A DNA stretch of 36,211 nt, taken from contig QEUW01000030.1 of the NCBI GenBank assembly GCA_003577005.1, positions 1-36,211 of the forward strand. The letters are read 5' to 3'. Of the stretch, positions 34,607-36,211 are shown piece after piece. Under the pieces are notes generated by a model. It was not told where the DNA came from. It ran no database searches and saw only the letters and a list, made by a program, of their open reading frames with translations. The translations under genes were made by a program, and so were the position numbers. How positions within the stretch are numbered: the stretch's first letter is position 1; each line of letters begins with the position of its first letter. The stretch is from Chloroflexota bacterium. Its GTDB lineage: Bacteria; Chloroflexota; Anaerolineae; Caldilineales; Caldilineaceae.

Positions 34607-36211
34607 TCAAAAGACTCGCCCCGCCTGCATCAGAAAATGCTCCACAATCGGCCCCAGTGAGAGCGCCGGGAGAAAGGTCAGGGCGCCAACGACAAGCACC
34701 ACAGCCACCAGCAGACTGCCAAAGAGGGCGCCGTCGGTTGGGAAGGTGCCGGGCGAGGGCGGTGTGACTCTTTTGCTGGCCATACTGCCGGCGATGGCTA
34801 AAGTCGGCAGGATCACGCCAAAGCGCCCAATCCACATGGCCACGGCGAGCAGGAGATTGTAAAAGGGCGTGTTGGCGTTCAATCCGGCAAAGGCGCTGCC
34901 GTTGTTGCCAGCCCCTGATGAAAAAGCGTAGAGGATTTCGCTCAACCCGTGCGGACCGCCGTTGGTGCGACCGGCCAACCCCGGCCCCGTCACCGCAGCC
35001 AGCGCTGAGAAGAGCAGGATACAGGCGCTGGGCAGCAGCACGGCCAGGATCGCCATCTTGACCTCGCGCGCCTCGATCTTTTTGCCCAGGTATTCCGGCG
35101 TGCGGCCCACCATCAGCCCGGCGATGAAGACAGTCAGCACGACAAAGACCAGCATCCCATAAAGCCCGGCACCGACACCACCAAAGATCACCTCGCCCAA
35201 CATGATGTTTAGCAAGGGGACCAGCCCGGCGAGCGGCATCAGGCTATCGTGCATGGCGATGACTGATCCATTCGAGGCCGCCGTCGTCGCCGTGGCCCAG
35301 AGGGCGCTGTTGGCAATGCCAAAACGCACTTCTTTGCCTTCCAGCGGGCCGGCAATGCCCAGCACATTGTTGGCGCTGTACTCGGCGGAGAGTGTCACCG
35401 CCAGCCCGGCTACAAAGAGAACCAGCATGGCGGCAAAGATCACCCAGCCCTGGCGCCGGCTGCCGACCATCACGCCGTAGGTGTAGGTGAGCGCGGCGGG
35501 AATGAGCAAGATCGATAACATTTCTAAAAAGTTGCTCAACGGCGTTGGGTTTTCAAAGGGGTGTGAACTATTGGTGTTGAAGAACCCACCCCCATTGGTG
35601 CCCAACTGCTTGATGGCGATCTGCGAGGCCGCCGGTCCTAGCGGGAGCGTCTGCACCTCACCGGCCAGTGTACGCACCTGGGTGTAAGGCGCAAAGGTCT
35701 GCACCACCCCCTGGCTGACCAGCGCCAACGCTAGGAGGATGGAGAGAGGCAGCAAGATGTAGAGAACCGTGCGAACCAGGTCTACCCAGAAGTTGCCAAT
35801 CGAAGTCGCCGAGCGGCGGGTAAGCCCACGCGTCAGCGCAATCAACACCGCCATGCCCGTCGCCGCGCTGACAAAGTTCTGGACAGCCAGCCCCATCATC
35901 TGGGTGAAGTAGCTGAGGGTCACTTCGCCGCCATACGCCTGCCAGTTGGTGTTGGTCATAAAACTGGTGGCCGTATTGAAGGCCAGATGCCAGGAGACGG
36001 CCGGGAGAGCGGCCGGGTTGAGGGGCAGGAACGGCTGCGCAAGCTGTAGGGCGAACAACACGAGAAACCCAAAGATGTTAAAGACAAGCAGCGCCGAAGT
36101 ATAGGTTGTCCATCGCATCTCCTCTTCGGTCTTGACGCCTGACGAGCGGTAAATGAGCTTTTCTACCGGGCGCAGCACCGGCGTCAGCCAGGTGGGTTGG
36201 CCGGTGTAGAC
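34607..36211 (-). CDS. kdpA: KdpA potassium channel-like subunit, 5' end beyond the window
   Basis: Membrane subunit that forms the K+ filter of the Kdp pump. 534 codons are present; the frame is open to the right edge, reading [18 protein letters not shown], so about 25-30 N-terminal residues are missing. Ten-helix pattern with the filter loop [19 protein letters not shown], another pore segment ending [13 protein letters not shown], and [22 protein letters not shown]. The gene is first of the visible kdpABCDE series on the minus strand, read A to E; any kdpF or promoter lies off the window. Confidence 0.94.
   Translation of the reverse strand, partial: VYTGQPTWLTPVLRPVEKLIYRSSGVKTEEEMRWTTYTSALLVFNIFGFLVLFALQLAQPFLPLNPAALPAVSWHLAFNTATSFMTNTNWQAYGGEVTLSYFTQMMGLAVQNFVSAATGMAVLIALTRGLTRRSATSIGNFWVDLVRTVLYILLPLSILLALALVSQGVVQTFAPYTQVRTLAGEVQTLPLGPAASQIAIKQLGTNGGGFFNTNSSHPFENPTPLSNFLEMLSILLIPAALTYTYGVMVGSRRQGWVIFAAMLVLFVAGLAVTLSAEYSANNVLGIAGPLEGKEVRFGIANSALWATATTAASNGSVIAMHDSLMPLAGLVPLLNIMLGEVIFGGVGAGLYGMLVFVVLTVFIAGLMVGRTPEYLGKKIEAREVKMAILAVLLPSACILLFSALAAVTGPGLAGRTNGGPHGLSEILYAFSSGAGNNGSAFAGLNANTPFYNLLLAVAMWIGRFGVILPTLAIAGSMASKRVTPPSPGTFPTDGALFGSLLVAVVLVVGALTFLPALSLGPIVEHFLMQAGRVF

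Overview
The window looks like a chromosomal segment of a Chloroflexota bacterium (Caldilinea/Anaerolineae-like; class uncertain). This is inferred from several traits together: long Pro/Thr spacer proteins beside an ECF sigma factor, a CarH-type B12 photoreceptor next to phytoene synthase, paired DUF990-type ABC permeases, a full kdpABCDE locus, and intergenic spaces filled with short palindromic repeats. No rRNA or marker protein is present to settle the taxonomy. Most of the window is moderately GC-rich; about the first 3.1 kb is visibly more AT-rich and carries defence genes, which suggests acquired DNA.

Layout. 1-3.98 kb is a defence/toxin-antitoxin island: a HicB antitoxin with a damaged HicA, a small unknown protein, a Dam/DpnII-like adenine methyltransferase overlapping a PD-(D/E)XK restriction endonuclease, and a MntA-HepT pair with intact GSX10DXD and RX4HXY motifs. 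3.98-9.7 kb holds a two-domain glyoxalase/dioxygenase protein, the tmRNA gene (promoter, 26-residue tag, terminator), a small membrane protein on the minus strand, a PAC2-family protein, and a large ADP-ribosylglycohydrolase ending in a strong hairpin. 9.7-12.4 kb is a minus-strand pair: an ECF sigma factor and a membrane protein with a very long Pro/Thr-rich stalk and an Ig/cadherin-like domain.

12.8-17.2 kb is a light/carotenoid block. Phytoene synthase (minus) is divergent from a CarH-like regulator (plus), with two good face-to-face promoters around an AT-rich palindromic spacer. An epimerase and an SRPBCC protein follow, then a broken FAD-oxidoreductase start that looks like a CrtI relic. 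17.3-23.7 kb carries L-lactate dehydrogenase, an unknown protein, two ABC-2 permeases without a visible ATPase, an SDR oxidoreductase with an insertion, an Rpn-like PD-(D/E)XK protein with six EGRA repeats, and a NUDIX hydrolase. 23.7-27.4 kb encodes a 2-oxoacid (pyruvate-type) dehydrogenase in the order E2, E1 alpha, E1 beta, with repeat elements at both internal junctions. After an unknown 172-residue protein, 28.3-36.2 kb is the kdpABCDE high-affinity potassium uptake operon on the minus strand; kdpA runs off the right edge.

The observations most worth following are the CarH/crtB light switch with an extended CarH and a dead crtI, the MntA-HepT pair beside the restriction-modification genes, the damaged hicA, the long tmRNA tag, and repeats that supply gene-control parts (a ribosome-binding site and a stop codon).
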